Translations under genes and position numbers: made by a program | Notes under the pieces: model-generated | The model's database searches: none | What the model was told of the DNA's origin: nothing | The model's input: the letters and a program-made list of their open reading frames with translations, nothing else | Source of the DNA: Panulirus ornatus | Lineage: Eukaryota; Arthropoda; Malacostraca; Decapoda; Palinuridae | Length of the DNA stretch: 64,000 bases | Direction of reading: 5' to 3' | Assembly (NCBI RefSeq): GCF_036320965.1 | Contig: NC_092231.1 | Coordinates: 25,280,894 to 25,344,893 of the forward strand | Part shown: piece after piece, positions 12,013 to 24,310 of the stretch | How positions within the stretch are numbered: the first letter of the stretch is position 1 | Layout of the letters: each line of letters opens with the position of its first letter

Positions 12013-12735
12013 TGCTATAGTAGCGTCGAGTGTTAGTAACGTCAATGGTGGTAGAAGGCGATAACATGTAGGACAGCTTGTATTACGTTTTCACGTACGT
12101 TGTTAAGCATTTGATTTATAAGACTTTTTAAATGAAAAGTTGACTGTTCCCCACAACGGTGATGATTGGAAGCAAAAACCAGTAACTCTTGGATAAAAGG
12201 TAAGACTGGCCGTGAATACTAATGGGCAAAGGCAGAAGGAGACTTTACGAAACGTAAAATGAAAAATCTGTGTAGAAACAAAAGGCAAATATGTTCAAAA
12301 AAAGGAGTTTGGTCTGTGTTTTGAATATGAAGAGCAAGTCCGTTGTGTGAGTGGAAGAGAATTTTGTAGTAACTGAGGAAATGTAAGAAAGTTACAAGAA
12401 ACATGAATAATGATACAACGGTAACCCTGAGGGTACAGAACGAATATGTAGCTCTTGAAAACACGACGAAAGAGGAGAGGAGAGTGACAGTTATCATTTG
12501 CCAAAAAAGAAAAAAAAGTGTGGTGAGGTGGTTGACGAAGAGTTGAAGTGAAATGGCTGTTCAATATGTGTGTCCAGAGAGAACATGTATGGCCGGCATG
12601 GGTAGGTCGTCTCGTAGCAGATGACAGGGCTAATGGTATTGATTGCTCTCTCGTTCGTAGGATGGGGAGCCAGAGTTGATGGTCTGGCTGACGAAAAAGA
12701 AATTTCTCAGTTTATTTCGTAAGGCAGATCCAAGG
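12013..12735. other. No feature recognised
   Basis: AT-rich sequence with a purine excess on the plus strand. Short frames have no recognisable domain. Confidence 0.5.
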
Positions 12736-13050
<315 letters not shown>

Positions 13051-13312
13051 AGAATTCCTAAACCATTTAAGGGTAGACGGTTGTACCAGGTGTAAGTGGT
13101 AGTCACGTTGTGGAGAAAGTGCCAAAGCTGAGGCGTTAATGGAGCTCTGAGATTCTCATCGCCTTAAGCGGAAAAAAGTCTAATTTGATATCATGGTTGT
13201 CGTAGATAGGAATTAACTTTGAAGACGGTCGACTTTTTTTTTTTTAAGGGCAGTTGATAATGGTGGCGAGTGCCTACACCAAGTGGGAAAGAGAGTGTGA
13301 GAGCAAGAGGTT

Positions 13313-13316
<4 letters not shown>

Positions 13317-13351
<35 letters not shown>
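13317..13351. repeat. (GT)n microsatellite
   Basis: Perfect GT tract of about 17 units. Confidence 0.97.
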
Positions 13352-13353
<2 letters not shown>

Positions 13354-13589
13354 CTAGGAATAGTTTGAAAGAAGTAGGTGACCAAGACGGGTATATGTCA
13401 CGTTCCAGTGGTTAAGGAGGATGTCTTTGTGGTTGGGGTGGTACAAGAGGTAGGTAGGATAGGATGATTGTAGGGGGAGTGGGAGGGTGATGTTGAAGTA
13501 CGTGATGTCCGTGAAAAGGAGATGTCTCAATGTATTGGTAGAGGATAGTAAAGTAGTAGGGACTGCAGGAGGTGATTGTGGGGTATGGG

Positions 13590-13965
13590 AATGAGATTGG
13601 ATGTGGAGGATGAGGATGATGATTGCGTTGGATGTGGAGGATGAGGATGATAATGTGGTTGGATGTGGAGGATGGTGATGATAATGTGGTTGGATGTGGA
13701 GGATGAGGATGATAATGTGGTTGGATGTGGAGGATGGTGATGATAATGTCGTTGGATGTGGAGGATGAGGATGATAATGTGGGTGGATGTGGAGGATGGT
13801 GATGATAATGTCGTTGGATGTCGAGGATGAGGATGATAATGTCGTTGGATATGGAGGATGGGGATGATAATGTGGTTGGATGTGGAGGATGGTGATGATA
13901 ATGTGGTTGGATGTGGAGGATGAGGATGATAATGTGGTTGGATGTGGAGGATGAGGATGATGATA
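13590..13965. repeat. 31-bp minisatellite, about 12 units
   Basis: Units containing GGATGTGGAGGATGAGGATG then ATAATGTGGTT start at 13630, 13661, 13692 and 13723, so the period is 31 bp. GATGAGGAT and GATGGTGAT variants partly alternate. The minus-strand His/Pro-rich frames come from the repeat. Confidence 0.9.
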
Positions 13966-13969
13966 GGCT

Positions 13970-14075
13970 TAACCATGTTGGCGGAGAATCGAGTCTGCTG
14001 CCCGTTGCTGTATGCTGATGATGATCTCGTGGTGGCCGAAGCAAAGGTAGCATTCAGAGTTGCTTTGCTTGATTA
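13970..14075 (+). mobile_element. Reverse transcriptase motif C fragment
   Basis: The plus-strand translation gives a short run with CPLLYADD followed by DLVVAEA, the usual context of the YADD catalytic motif in non-LTR reverse transcriptases. One extra Asp codon sits after the motif and a stop follows within about 20 residues. Nothing else of the element is clear, because the left side is the 31-bp minisatellite. The call rests on one motif of about 20 residues. Confidence 0.5.
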
Positions 14076-14288
14076 GTTCTGTGTATAGAGGGTAAATAAA
14101 GAGGATAGACACGAGACAGGGACTCAAGGTATGATAGAGGGGAGAAGTACCATTTTAATGTCAGTTTTGATAATGGAGAACTAGGTACTGTGAGGATTTT
14201 TATATATAGTGAACTTTTAGAAGTAAAGATTACGAAGGAATGAAAATATTTGACAGTAATGTAACATTTCATTTTTCATTTCATACAC

Positions 14289-14383
14289 ATTCGCCTTTTC
14301 CTGGGTTAAAGGGGAAATCCTCCCTTGGACCCCTTCTCTGTTCCTTCTTTTATAAAAGTAAAACTGGAGGGTAGGAATTCCAT
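14289..14383 (-). mobile_element. SINE fragment, diverged
   Basis: Matches part of the SINE at 23835-24062 in the same orientation. Shared landmarks are ATTCGCC, CCTTCTCTGTTCCTTCTTTT, a following A-rich stretch and GGAGGG. The RTE-shared terminus and the middle are shortened. Older and truncated. Confidence 0.6.
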
Positions 14384-14969
14384 ATGATAACATATCATAT
14401 AATAACATATCATATGTAATCTCTGTATGATTCCAGGAAGCTGCTGATTATTTTCAGAATGATCAGTTTGTGTTCATCTCTTTGTCACTATTGTTTTCAT
14501 CTTGAGGAAGTGGCAGTGTTAACGCGTATGTTGACAACATCTGTACGAGGTGTTTGCTTCTTGTATTCTTCACACAACTTGACACTTCTCATTCACCAAG
14601 GCCTTGTGGACTGTTGTGCCATCTTATGCCCTGTTGTTTCGTCGTGTGAACTGTTAACTTCCTGTTGTGTACTGTTCGTTCCTGTTCTTCTCCCTCTTCA
14701 TTTCTCTGGTGAACTTTTTGTGCAATGATGTTCTCATTTATGCTTCCATTTTCCTTTAAGCACCTCTGTCTTTTGTTCTTGTTACTCAGTTACTTACTAT
14801 GTTGTATTTTCCAGGCTATTGTATAGACCTTTGGCAACACTGCAGCTGTATGATTATGTACATGATTACTTAACACGATTGTATTTTCATTATATAATAT
14901 TGTTTTTTCTTTGCAGGTAAGTTGTCGCCTGATTGTGTTCATCTGCAAACCAGTAAGTATGTTTATAAG

Positions 14970-14973
<4 letters not shown>

Positions 14974-15041
<68 letters not shown>
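14974..15041. repeat. (CA)n microsatellite
   Basis: Perfect CA tract of about 33 units. Confidence 0.97.
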
Positions 15042-15043
<2 letters not shown>

Positions 15044-15294
15044 GATACATTCTCCTAAAGCTGGTTTATCCCTGTAAAATCTGATCGTCACACCTGATGA
15101 ACCGCATGGACGTGCTGGGAAGGGGTCCAGACGAAAATAACTAGAATGGCACCAGATCTTAGTGGTCCAAATGAGTTAGAAATATCAGAGGAAAACCCTC
15201 AATCTGAACACACTGGAAGAGAGAAGAGTAAGGGTAAACATGCCGAAGTTAACATATGATAGTTGAGAAAGAGCTTAGAACAATAGGATTCTGT

Positions 15295-16018
15295 TGGAAG
15301 TGGAGGGAGGGTCGTGAGGACGTGTAGGGAGGGAGGGTCGTGAGGACTTGTAGGGAGGGAGGGTCGTGAGGAAGTGTAGGGAGGGAGGGTCGTGAGGAAG
15401 TGTAGGGAGGGAGGGTCGTGAGGAAGTGTAGGGAGGGAGGATTGTGAGGAAGTGTAGGGAGGGAGGGTCATGAGGAAGTGTAGGGAGGGAGGGTCGTGAG
15501 GAAGTGTAGGGAGGGAGGGTCGTGAGGAAGTGTAGGGAGGGAGGGTCGTGAGGAAGTGTAGGGAGGGAGGGTCGTGAGGAAGTGTAGGGAGGGGCGTGAG
15601 GAAGTGTAGGGAGGGAGGGTCATGAGGAAGTGTAGGAAGGGAGGGACGTGAGGAAGTGTAGGGAGGGAGGGTCGTGAGGAAGTGTAGGGAGGGGCGTGAG
15701 GAAGTGTAGGGAGGGAGGGTCGTGAGGAAGTGTAGGGAGGGGCGTGAGGAAGTGTAGGGAGGGAGGGTCGTGAGGAAGTGTAGGGAGGGGCGTGAGGAAG
15801 TGTATGGAGGGAGGGTCGTGAGGAAGTGTAGGGAGGGGCGTGAGGAAGTGTAGGGAGGGAGGGTCGTGAGGAAGTGTAGGGAGGGGCGTGAGGAAGTGTA
15901 GGGAGGGAGGGTCGTGAGGAAGTGTAGGGAGGGGCGTGAGGAAGTGTATGGAGGGAGGGTCGTGAGGAAGTGTAGGGAGGGTCGTGAGGAAGTGTAGGGA
16001 GGGGGGGTCGTGAGGAAG
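15295..16018. repeat. 26/22-bp minisatellite with higher-order structure
   Basis: The left part (15300-15590) is a run of 26-bp units (GTCGTGAGGAAGTGTAGGGA plus GGGAGG). From about 15660 a 22-bp variant (GGCGTGAGGAAGTGTAGGGA) alternates with the 26-bp unit, giving a 48-bp dimer (15693, 15741, 15789, 15837). A rare TGTATGG variant recurs at 15801 and 15945, exactly three dimers apart. The 275-residue and 172-residue minus-strand frames are repeat translations. Confidence 0.95.
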
Positions 16019-16059
16019 TCTTTCATGGCCAGTTATGGGCTCACAGGACAAGCTGAACC

Positions 16060-16150
16060 AGGAGGAAGTGATTATCACGAGTGTCGACCTGCCTCCTCGT
16101 ACACACAAATCGGATAAAAGGATGGATAAATAACGCACATATATAAAAAA
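16060..16150 (+). mobile_element. Possible CR1/L2-like LINE 3' tail
   Basis: CACGAGTGTCGACCTGCCTC, then CTCGTACACACAAATCGG, resembles the tails at 26100-26170 and 35025-35090. Short, so low confidence. Confidence 0.4.
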
Positions 16151-16309
16151 CAGATAACGAATAATTGATTATAATTGAGAACACGACCCCCCCCCCCTAA
16201 AAAAAAATCTTATTTTCCAAAGAAAATAAGAATAAAATCTGTAACGTTTTTTGGTAGGAAGCACTCCCCCAAAAATCGTAGAACGTATCCCGTCTACGAA
16301 CATGACGCA

Positions 16310-16720
16310 CCCCTGACCCCCCCTTCACTATCTGTCACTACCACCATTTATCTGCCAGCGAGGCAAGTGGGTGGGGGGTCAAGGTGTCGTCAGTGTTGCG
16401 GGTCGTGTGGTGAGCGGGGGGGAGGATAGGGCTGCTGCCTGGCTGGTCGCGTGCCAGCCTAGAGCAGGGGGGACTTGTTGCTACCGCACCACCACTAGCA
16501 GCTGCCTGGGGCGGCGGCGGACGCAACAGTAGCGGTGCAACAAGTCATACGTGTTGCGTCTCCCCGTGGCCCGCTGCCACCAGCCCAGCTCTCCCCCCAG
16601 TCCTGTCCTCCTTTCCCTCCCTCCCTCTATGACTTACATCACCACCACCACCGCTGTTCCTCCTGCTGCTGCAGCAGCACAGCCTACACCACCCGTTCCT
16701 CCGCTACTTAATTGATGCGC
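16310..16720. promoter_or_regulatory. GC-rich island, possible promoter or first exon
   Basis: About 400 bp that is clearly more G/C-rich than its surroundings, with C-runs, a GGCGGCGGCGGACGC motif near 16510 and CTGCTGCTGCAGCAGCAC near 16662. In an otherwise AT- and SSR-rich window this is the best candidate for a host CpG-type regulatory region or untranslated first exon. No TATA box, initiator, start codon context or splice donor could be fixed with confidence, and no coding domain is seen. It could equally be a GC-rich repeat remnant. Confidence 0.25.
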
Positions 16721-16779
16721 TACTCATTATAACTTCAGGGAAAGTGTGGTGTAGCCTGGACGGTTGGTGGTGGTAGTGC

Positions 16780-16816
16780 TGGTGTTATGGGTCGGGAGCT
16801 GCTTCCCATACCACCA
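16780..16816. other. Stem-loop
   Basis: TGGTGTTATGGG (16780-16791) and CCCATACCACCA (16805-16816) pair at 11 of 12 positions around a 13-base loop. Function unknown. Confidence 0.6.
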
Positions 16817-17027
16817 CCACACGCCCTCATTACTCTTGGCCTGGTTGTGGCAGGGGTGCGCTGCTGCTAATGTGGTGTGGTAGTGGTAGTAGTTGCTGGC
16901 AGGCTGATCTCGACCACCGCCACCACACTACACTGGAGGCATCGTGATTAATTAACACCATGTTAGCGGCGAATTAGGGTAATTAGGGTAATGGTGCGAG
17001 ATTGTGGCTAGATTGTACATGAGGCAC

Positions 17028-17030
<3 letters not shown>

Positions 17031-17100
<70 letters not shown>

Positions 17101-17104
17101 TCTC
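17031..17104. repeat. (CT)n microsatellite
   Basis: CT tract of about 36 units with one CCC interruption near the end. Confidence 0.97.
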
Positions 17105-17369
17105 CTGTGGTAGGGTCGGTCTAATGGTGTGGTGTACAACATGGTCTGCGCTGGGGCTGTAGATGTTGTCGTTGGTAGCCTGGATGACCCTGGTATATGA
17201 AGCGCTACAGACGGGTGTTTGATGGTGGTCGTGGCGTGGTGCGTGTTGGTGGTGAAGTTGGTAGCCTGTGTTGTTGGTGAGGATGGTGATGTCTGCCACC
17301 GCGCTGCCATGGGGGTTATTTTACGTAGTTCGGAGGAATCCTTTGGTGTGTGGGGAATCAACTGTGTTC

Positions 17370-17545
17370 TGTTAAAGAAAAAGCTGGGTTAGGAAGGAAT
17401 CAGCTGATATATGAAGAAACAGCTGATGTAGGAAGGAATCAGCTGTGATCTGTGACGAGACAGCTGGTACAGGAAGTACTCATCAATGGAGAAACAGCTG
17501 CTATAGGAAAGACTCGGCTGATCATTAGGGAAACAGTTGACCTAC
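17370..17545. repeat. Decayed short tandem repeat, about 29 bp
   Basis: GAAACAGCTG and GGAAGGAATCAGCTG motifs recur five or six times. Confidence 0.5.
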
Positions 17546-17857
17546 ATCAGATTGTCGTGCTTTCCTCCTTAAGAATGCTACTACTGTCTGACATTATTAA
17601 AGCTCTTGTGTCCTTATCTTGTAAATATCTCCATCCAGCACCAGGGGGAAGTTACGTCATTCGGCAGTCATTTTAATTTTCTCATGTATCCCACTGTAAT
17701 TTCTGCACTTTGTGTAGTCCTCGCTTGCCCTTGTCCTCACTCGTGGTACTTTATGGTTTGCTGTTACCCTCATCCAGCGTCCGTGGGATGTAGATCTATA
17801 TTTTTCCGTCACGACAATTTTTTGTACCTTGAATACGTTTGCTTTCGTCATCCCTTG

Positions 17858-18345
17858 AGTGTGGTGCGACCCATGAGCACGACGGTACGACCCATGAGCA
17901 CGACGGTACGACCCATGAGCACGACGGTACGACCCATGAGCACGACGGTACGACCCTTGAGCATGAGTACGACACATAAGCACGACGGTTCGACCTGTGA
18001 GCGCAACGGTACGACCTGTGAGCACGACGGTACGACCCACGAGAACGACGGTACGACCCACGAGAACGACGGTACGACCCGTGAGCACGACGGTACGACA
18101 CATAAGCACGACGGTACGACCCGTGAGCACGACGGTACGACCCGTGAGCACGACGATACGACACATGAGCACGACTGTACGACCCGAGAGGACGACAGGA
18201 CGATCCTCGAGCACTACGGTGTAACTTTAGCACAGTCATTAAGGGTCTGGACAAAGGCTAGGCTATCATAGCCAAGGGTCGTACCGCCGTCCTGCTCAGG
18301 GGTCGTCCCCTCGTCGTGCCCAAGGGTCGTCGCGTCGCCGCTCTC
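17858..18345. repeat. Foldback-like repeat, copy D (long left arm)
   Basis: About 17 left-type 21-bp units (ACGGTACGACCC, ATGAGCACG) fill 17863-18220. Only the right half of the core survives (18240-18275, including AAAGGCTAGGCTATCATAGC). It is followed by three right-type units (CAAGGGTCGTACC and relatives) to 18345. The left half-core is replaced by unrelated sequence near 18220-18240. Confidence 0.85.
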
Positions 18346-18926
18346 AGCGGTAAGTGGGGCTATAAATCCACTATTCCCGAGAAGTTCACAGAGAGAACCA
18401 AGTTCGAGGAAGATATTTCGTGCCTTTGTTGGGCGAGCTGTATTAGATATCGAAGACACGCTTCTCTTTACGACAGTCTGGGAGGCTTGGCCGATGAGAG
18501 AATTCGAGTGAGAGGGAAACAGAGGCGAGGGTGGAGAAGTGCATGGTAGGGCTTGCCACCTCTATGCGAGGTGCCTTGCGCGCTACCTTTGTATAGCATT
18601 ATCCATCTTGAGTTCCCTCCATAGGATACATTCAGGAATTATATTCGACTTTTTTTTTTCTCCCATACGTCTTGTTTCTCTGGTACTATCAAGTGTAATA
18701 AAAGGATGTACAAATTCAAGTTTCTTCTTACGTCTGTACGTGTTACCAGGCTTTATGATCGATATCCTTTGAAATAAGTTAGGGTGATTGCCGTGGATTG
18801 CAGGTTTTGTTCCTGTATTTTAGAAGCAATGTTTACCACACAAACTGTGTTGAAATTTGTAGCGTAACCTGCAACTTTTTCGTCGTTGTATGAGAGAAGG
18901 ATGACGTTCGAATTTATAGTTAACTT

Positions 18927-18930
<4 letters not shown>

Positions 18931-19002
<72 letters not shown>
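18931..19002. repeat. (AT)n(AC)n microsatellite
   Basis: About 31 AT units followed by a short AC tract. Confidence 0.97.
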
Positions 19003-19404
19003 GGTGTAACCTGAGGCAGGTTATATACCTGCGTTAGGTTACCCCGCGAGTGAAAAGTCGCCTTTGGAGAAGCTCTAAAGGCTTCAACATACTTCAGTTA
19101 CTTGAAAGTAGCGCAGCCTTGGGTAGCAGGAGGCTCTGGAAATAGGTCCTGGGGGAACTATAGATGAAGAAATAGAAATATAGACAAGTGTCTCCCAGAC
19201 TCAGCCTGGAGGTGACTACACCGCTTAGCATCACCTTGGGCGAGGCTGTATCATCGTCAGGGGACTGAAAGGAGTTCACTCAAGGTGAGGACCTCGTTGC
19301 AAAGGAGCCCAACAGTTCCTGCTCATGCGTGGGGCGTAGCATGGAAGCCAACAGGAGCCCCATAAAAGGTGTTCTGGGGGTGTGTTATGATTAGAATGTA
19401 GCTG

Positions 19405-19406
<2 letters not shown>

Positions 19407-19444
<38 letters not shown>
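19407..19444. repeat. (GT)n microsatellite
   Basis: Perfect GT tract of about 19 units. Confidence 0.97.
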
Positions 19445-19445
<1 letters not shown>

Positions 19446-19829
19446 TTCTATATCCCATACCATCTCGTGAAAATTTAGCTGATTTTAAGCCAGAACGGAA
19501 TTTATTTACCTTTTATGAACATTTATAAAACTGAAAGTTGACCTCACTCCTCTGTGACCCGGATATTTCTAAGAATATCTAGAATACTATTGAAGATTCG
19601 TCGTCATTAAGTCAGTTATATGCAAGAACCATTTGCCGTAGTGCATCTGTGAATGGTTTGATTCTCAGCTTCACCCGTCGATAATGACACGATTTTGGAT
19701 ATTTGAGGAATTCCTAATGATATTCCATGAATGCTGCTACAGCCTGTATTATGCGACACATGATTAACTTTCATGCAATTACTCACAATGACATGGATTC
19801 GTATTAGAGATAAAGGATATTATTAACGC

Positions 19830-20600
19830 ATCCTGTACGACGATACGAGCTTTAAGCACGGCGGTACGATCCTTGAGCACGACGCTACGATCCTTGAGTA
19901 CGAGGTTTGGTTGTGATGGCTTTGCCTTTGACCAGATTGTTAAGGTATAAATTAAAGGCCCGGCCACCATACCCAAGGGTCGTACCATTGTACTTCAGAG
20001 TCGTACCCTCGTGCCCAAGAGTTGTACCATAGTGCTCAAGAGTCGTACCGTCGTGCTCAAGAGTCGTACCGTCGTGCTCAAGAGTCGTACCATCGTGCTC
20101 AAGAGTCGTAACGTCGTGCTCAAGAGTCGTACCGTCGTGCTCAAGAGTCGTACCGTCGTGCTCAAGAGTCGTACCATCGTGCTCAAGAGTTGTACCATCG
20201 TGCCCAAGAGTCGTACCGTCGTGCCCAAGAGTCGTACCGTCGTGCTCAAGAGTCGTATCGTCGTGCCCAAGAGTCGTACCGTCGTGCCCAAGAGTCGTAC
20301 CATCGTGCCCAAGAGTCGTACCATCGTGCTTCAAGAGTCGTACCGTCGTGCTCAAGAGTCGTACCATCGTGCTTCAAGAGTCGTACCGTCGTGCTCAAGA
20401 GTCGTACCGTCGTGCCCAAGAGTCGTACCATCGTGCTCAAGAGTCGTACCATCGTGCCCAAGAGTCATACCATCGTGCTTCAAGAGTCGTACCGTCGTGC
20501 TCAAGAGTCGTACTGTCGTGATCAAGAGTCGTACCATCGTGCCCAAGAGTCGTACCATCGTGCTCAAGAGTCGTACCGTCGTGATCAAGAGCAGTCTTGT
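19830..20600. repeat. Foldback-like repeat, copy E (long right arm)
   Basis: Two to three left-type units (19834-19905) precede a core with TGATGGCTTTGCCTTTGACC and the opposing AAAGGCCCGGCCACCATACC (19914-19973). About 29 right-type units (AAGAGTCGTACC, GTCGTGCTC) then run to about 20596. Most units are 21 bp; a few have one extra T (GTGCTTCAAG), which shifts all translations. This is the longest and most uniform arm in the window, so probably the most recently amplified. Confidence 0.9.
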
Positions 20601-20723
20601 AACGATTGCAGTACAGCGATGTCATCTTCATGAATTATCGGTATAGATAAACTTTCATCTAAATGCAGTTCATACCCGTATGTGTGCCTTAACTGGGAAC
20701 ATGGAAACACAGAGCAAAAGTTA

Positions 20724-20724
<1 letters not shown>

Positions 20725-20761
<37 letters not shown>
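20725..20761. repeat. (AC)n microsatellite
   Basis: Perfect AC tract of about 18 units. Confidence 0.97.
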
Positions 20762-20762
<1 letters not shown>

Positions 20763-20856
20763 CATTATACACGTGAGTTAAGAGAGTGGATGTGAGCAAA
20801 TGAAACCATTCCATGTCTGCTCCTGATGCTGCCGCACTACACGGAAAACGATGGTC

Positions 20857-20857
<1 letters not shown>

Positions 20858-20928
<71 letters not shown>
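20858..20928. repeat. (AT)n microsatellite, left edge of retroelement cluster
   Basis: Perfect AT tract of about 35 units directly abutting an RTE tail fragment. Confidence 0.97.
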
Positions 20929-20929
<1 letters not shown>

Positions 20930-20930
<1 letters not shown>

Positions 20931-21210
20931 AGTTTTAAGTAAAACTTGAGTGTCGGGGTTGAATATTGAGGTGGGTGAGAGGCGTGCAAGAAATAAAGTG
21001 AACTGAATCAGTGTGATATATGGGGTGCTTTGTGCTGTCGATGGTCTGATGCAGGGCACATGAAGCGGTCATGGTTGAAATGTCTATGGGGTGTGGCTGT
21101 GGGTCGTAGGCGCTCATTCCATTATATTATACACAACGGCTAGTGGGTGGGTATGTGCAGGTGAGACCCTTGTTCGTTTGTTTCAGAGGCTACATCGCTA
21201 AGGCAGGAGA

Positions 21211-21213
<3 letters not shown>
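20930..21213 (+). mobile_element. RTE-type LINE, 3' UTR fragment
   Basis: A diverged copy of the RTE 3' region. Landmarks are AGTGAACTGAATCAGTGTGA, TGATGCAGGGCACATGAAGC and the terminal GCTACATCGCTAAGGCAGG, each matching the tail of the long copy at 23310-23530. It has no coding part. It is bounded by (AT)n on the left and its own (AT)n tail on the right, and that tail is the insertion point of the next RTE copy. Confidence 0.7.

Positions 21214-21245
<32 letters not shown>
21214..21245. repeat. (AT)n microsatellite between two RTE copies
   Basis: AT tract joining the 3' end of one RTE fragment to the 5' end of the next. Confidence 0.95.
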
Positions 21246-21247
<2 letters not shown>

Positions 21248-21254
21248 CCATTCT

Positions 21255-23631
<2,377 letters not shown>

Positions 23632-23633
23632 CA

Positions 23634-23705
23634 TCTTCCTGACAGCAGGATTCGAACCGATACCATTTTTGTGCGCGTTATGGACGCCAACCACTCAGAT
23701 GTAAG
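23634..23705 (-). mobile_element. tRNA-like SINE head or tRNA pseudogene
   Basis: On the minus strand, TGAGTGGTTGGC (plus positions 23686-23697) resembles a pol III A box and GGTTCGAATCC (23648-23658) is a perfect B box. The spacing between boxes is about 27 nt, slightly short for an intact tRNA, and I could not close a convincing acceptor stem. It lies between (TA)n and a TCTA/AT block. Most likely a tRNA-derived SINE head or a degraded tRNA gene. Confidence 0.45.
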
Positions 23706-23718
23706 TGGGCGATCAATT

Positions 23719-23765
23719 ATCTATATCTATCTATCTACCTATCTATCTATCTATCTATCTATCTA

Positions 23766-23813
<48 letters not shown>
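23719..23813. repeat. (TCTA)n(TA)n compound microsatellite
   Basis: TCTA-type tetranucleotides to about 23766, then TA with one ATACAT interruption, ending at the poly(T) of the minus-strand SINE. Confidence 0.95.
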
Positions 23814-23831
<18 letters not shown>

Positions 23832-24061
23832 TTTCAAACTATTCGCCATTTCCCGCGTTAGCGAGGTAGCGTTAAGAACAGAGAACTGGGCCATTGAGGG
23901 AATATCCTCACCTGGCCCCCTTCTCTGTTCCTTCTTTTGGAAAATTAAAAAAAAAAATTGAGAGGGGAGGATTTCCAGCCCCCCGCTCTCTTCCCTTTTA
24001 GTCGCCTTCTACGACACGCAGGGAATACGTGGGAAGTATTCTTTCTCCCCTATCCCCAGGG

Positions 24062-24062
<1 letters not shown>
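23814..24062 (-). mobile_element. SINE sharing its 3' end with the RTE element (young copy 1)
   Basis: Read on the minus strand, it starts near ATCCCTGGGGATAGGGGAG and passes CCTGCGTGTCGTAGAAGGCG, an A/T-rich linker and GAAGGAACAGAG. It ends in CGCTACCTCGCTAACGCGGG followed by AAATGGCGAA and a poly(A) tail (the T run at 23814-23834). That last block is almost identical to the 3' end of the RTE element at 23500-23530. It has no protein frame. I could not identify a pol III A or B box in its head, so the origin of the head is unknown. It is nearly identical to the copy at 44032-44255, so both are recent. Confidence 0.8.

Positions 24063-24137
<75 letters not shown>
24063..24137. repeat. (AT)n microsatellite
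   Basis: About 36 AT units directly abutting the head end of the SINE. Confidence 0.97.
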
Positions 24138-24141
<4 letters not shown>

Positions 24142-24264
24142 GTTATAAATTCTCAAGGTTTTTGCTGAGAATAAAACCATTAACTAGCTTAAAAGTTTTG
24201 TTAACACCCCATTTTGTAAGTCACCCATGAAATTAAGTTTTCTTTCAAATTAAAAGCGTATTAG

Positions 24265-24266
<2 letters not shown>

Positions 24267-24309
<43 letters not shown>
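24267..24309. repeat. (TG)n microsatellite
   Basis: Perfect TG tract of about 21 units. Confidence 0.97.

Positions 24310-24310
<1 letters not shown>

Noticed and set aside
15199..16138. 275- and 172-residue frames with a LPTLPHDPPSLHF-type repeat
   Set aside because: Pure translation of the 26/22-bp minisatellite.
16970..16995. Interstitial telomere repeat (two TTAGGGTAA units; AACCTAACCT at 56420)
   Set aside because: Only two imperfect units at each place; too short to separate from chance.
17606..20646. Heptad-repeat proteins on both strands (STTVRPM, VVLKSRT, LEHDGTT units)
   Set aside because: 21 bp equals seven codons, so the array is open in several frames on each strand at once. 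The frames agree with no codon bias and are interrupted by one-base indels in some units.
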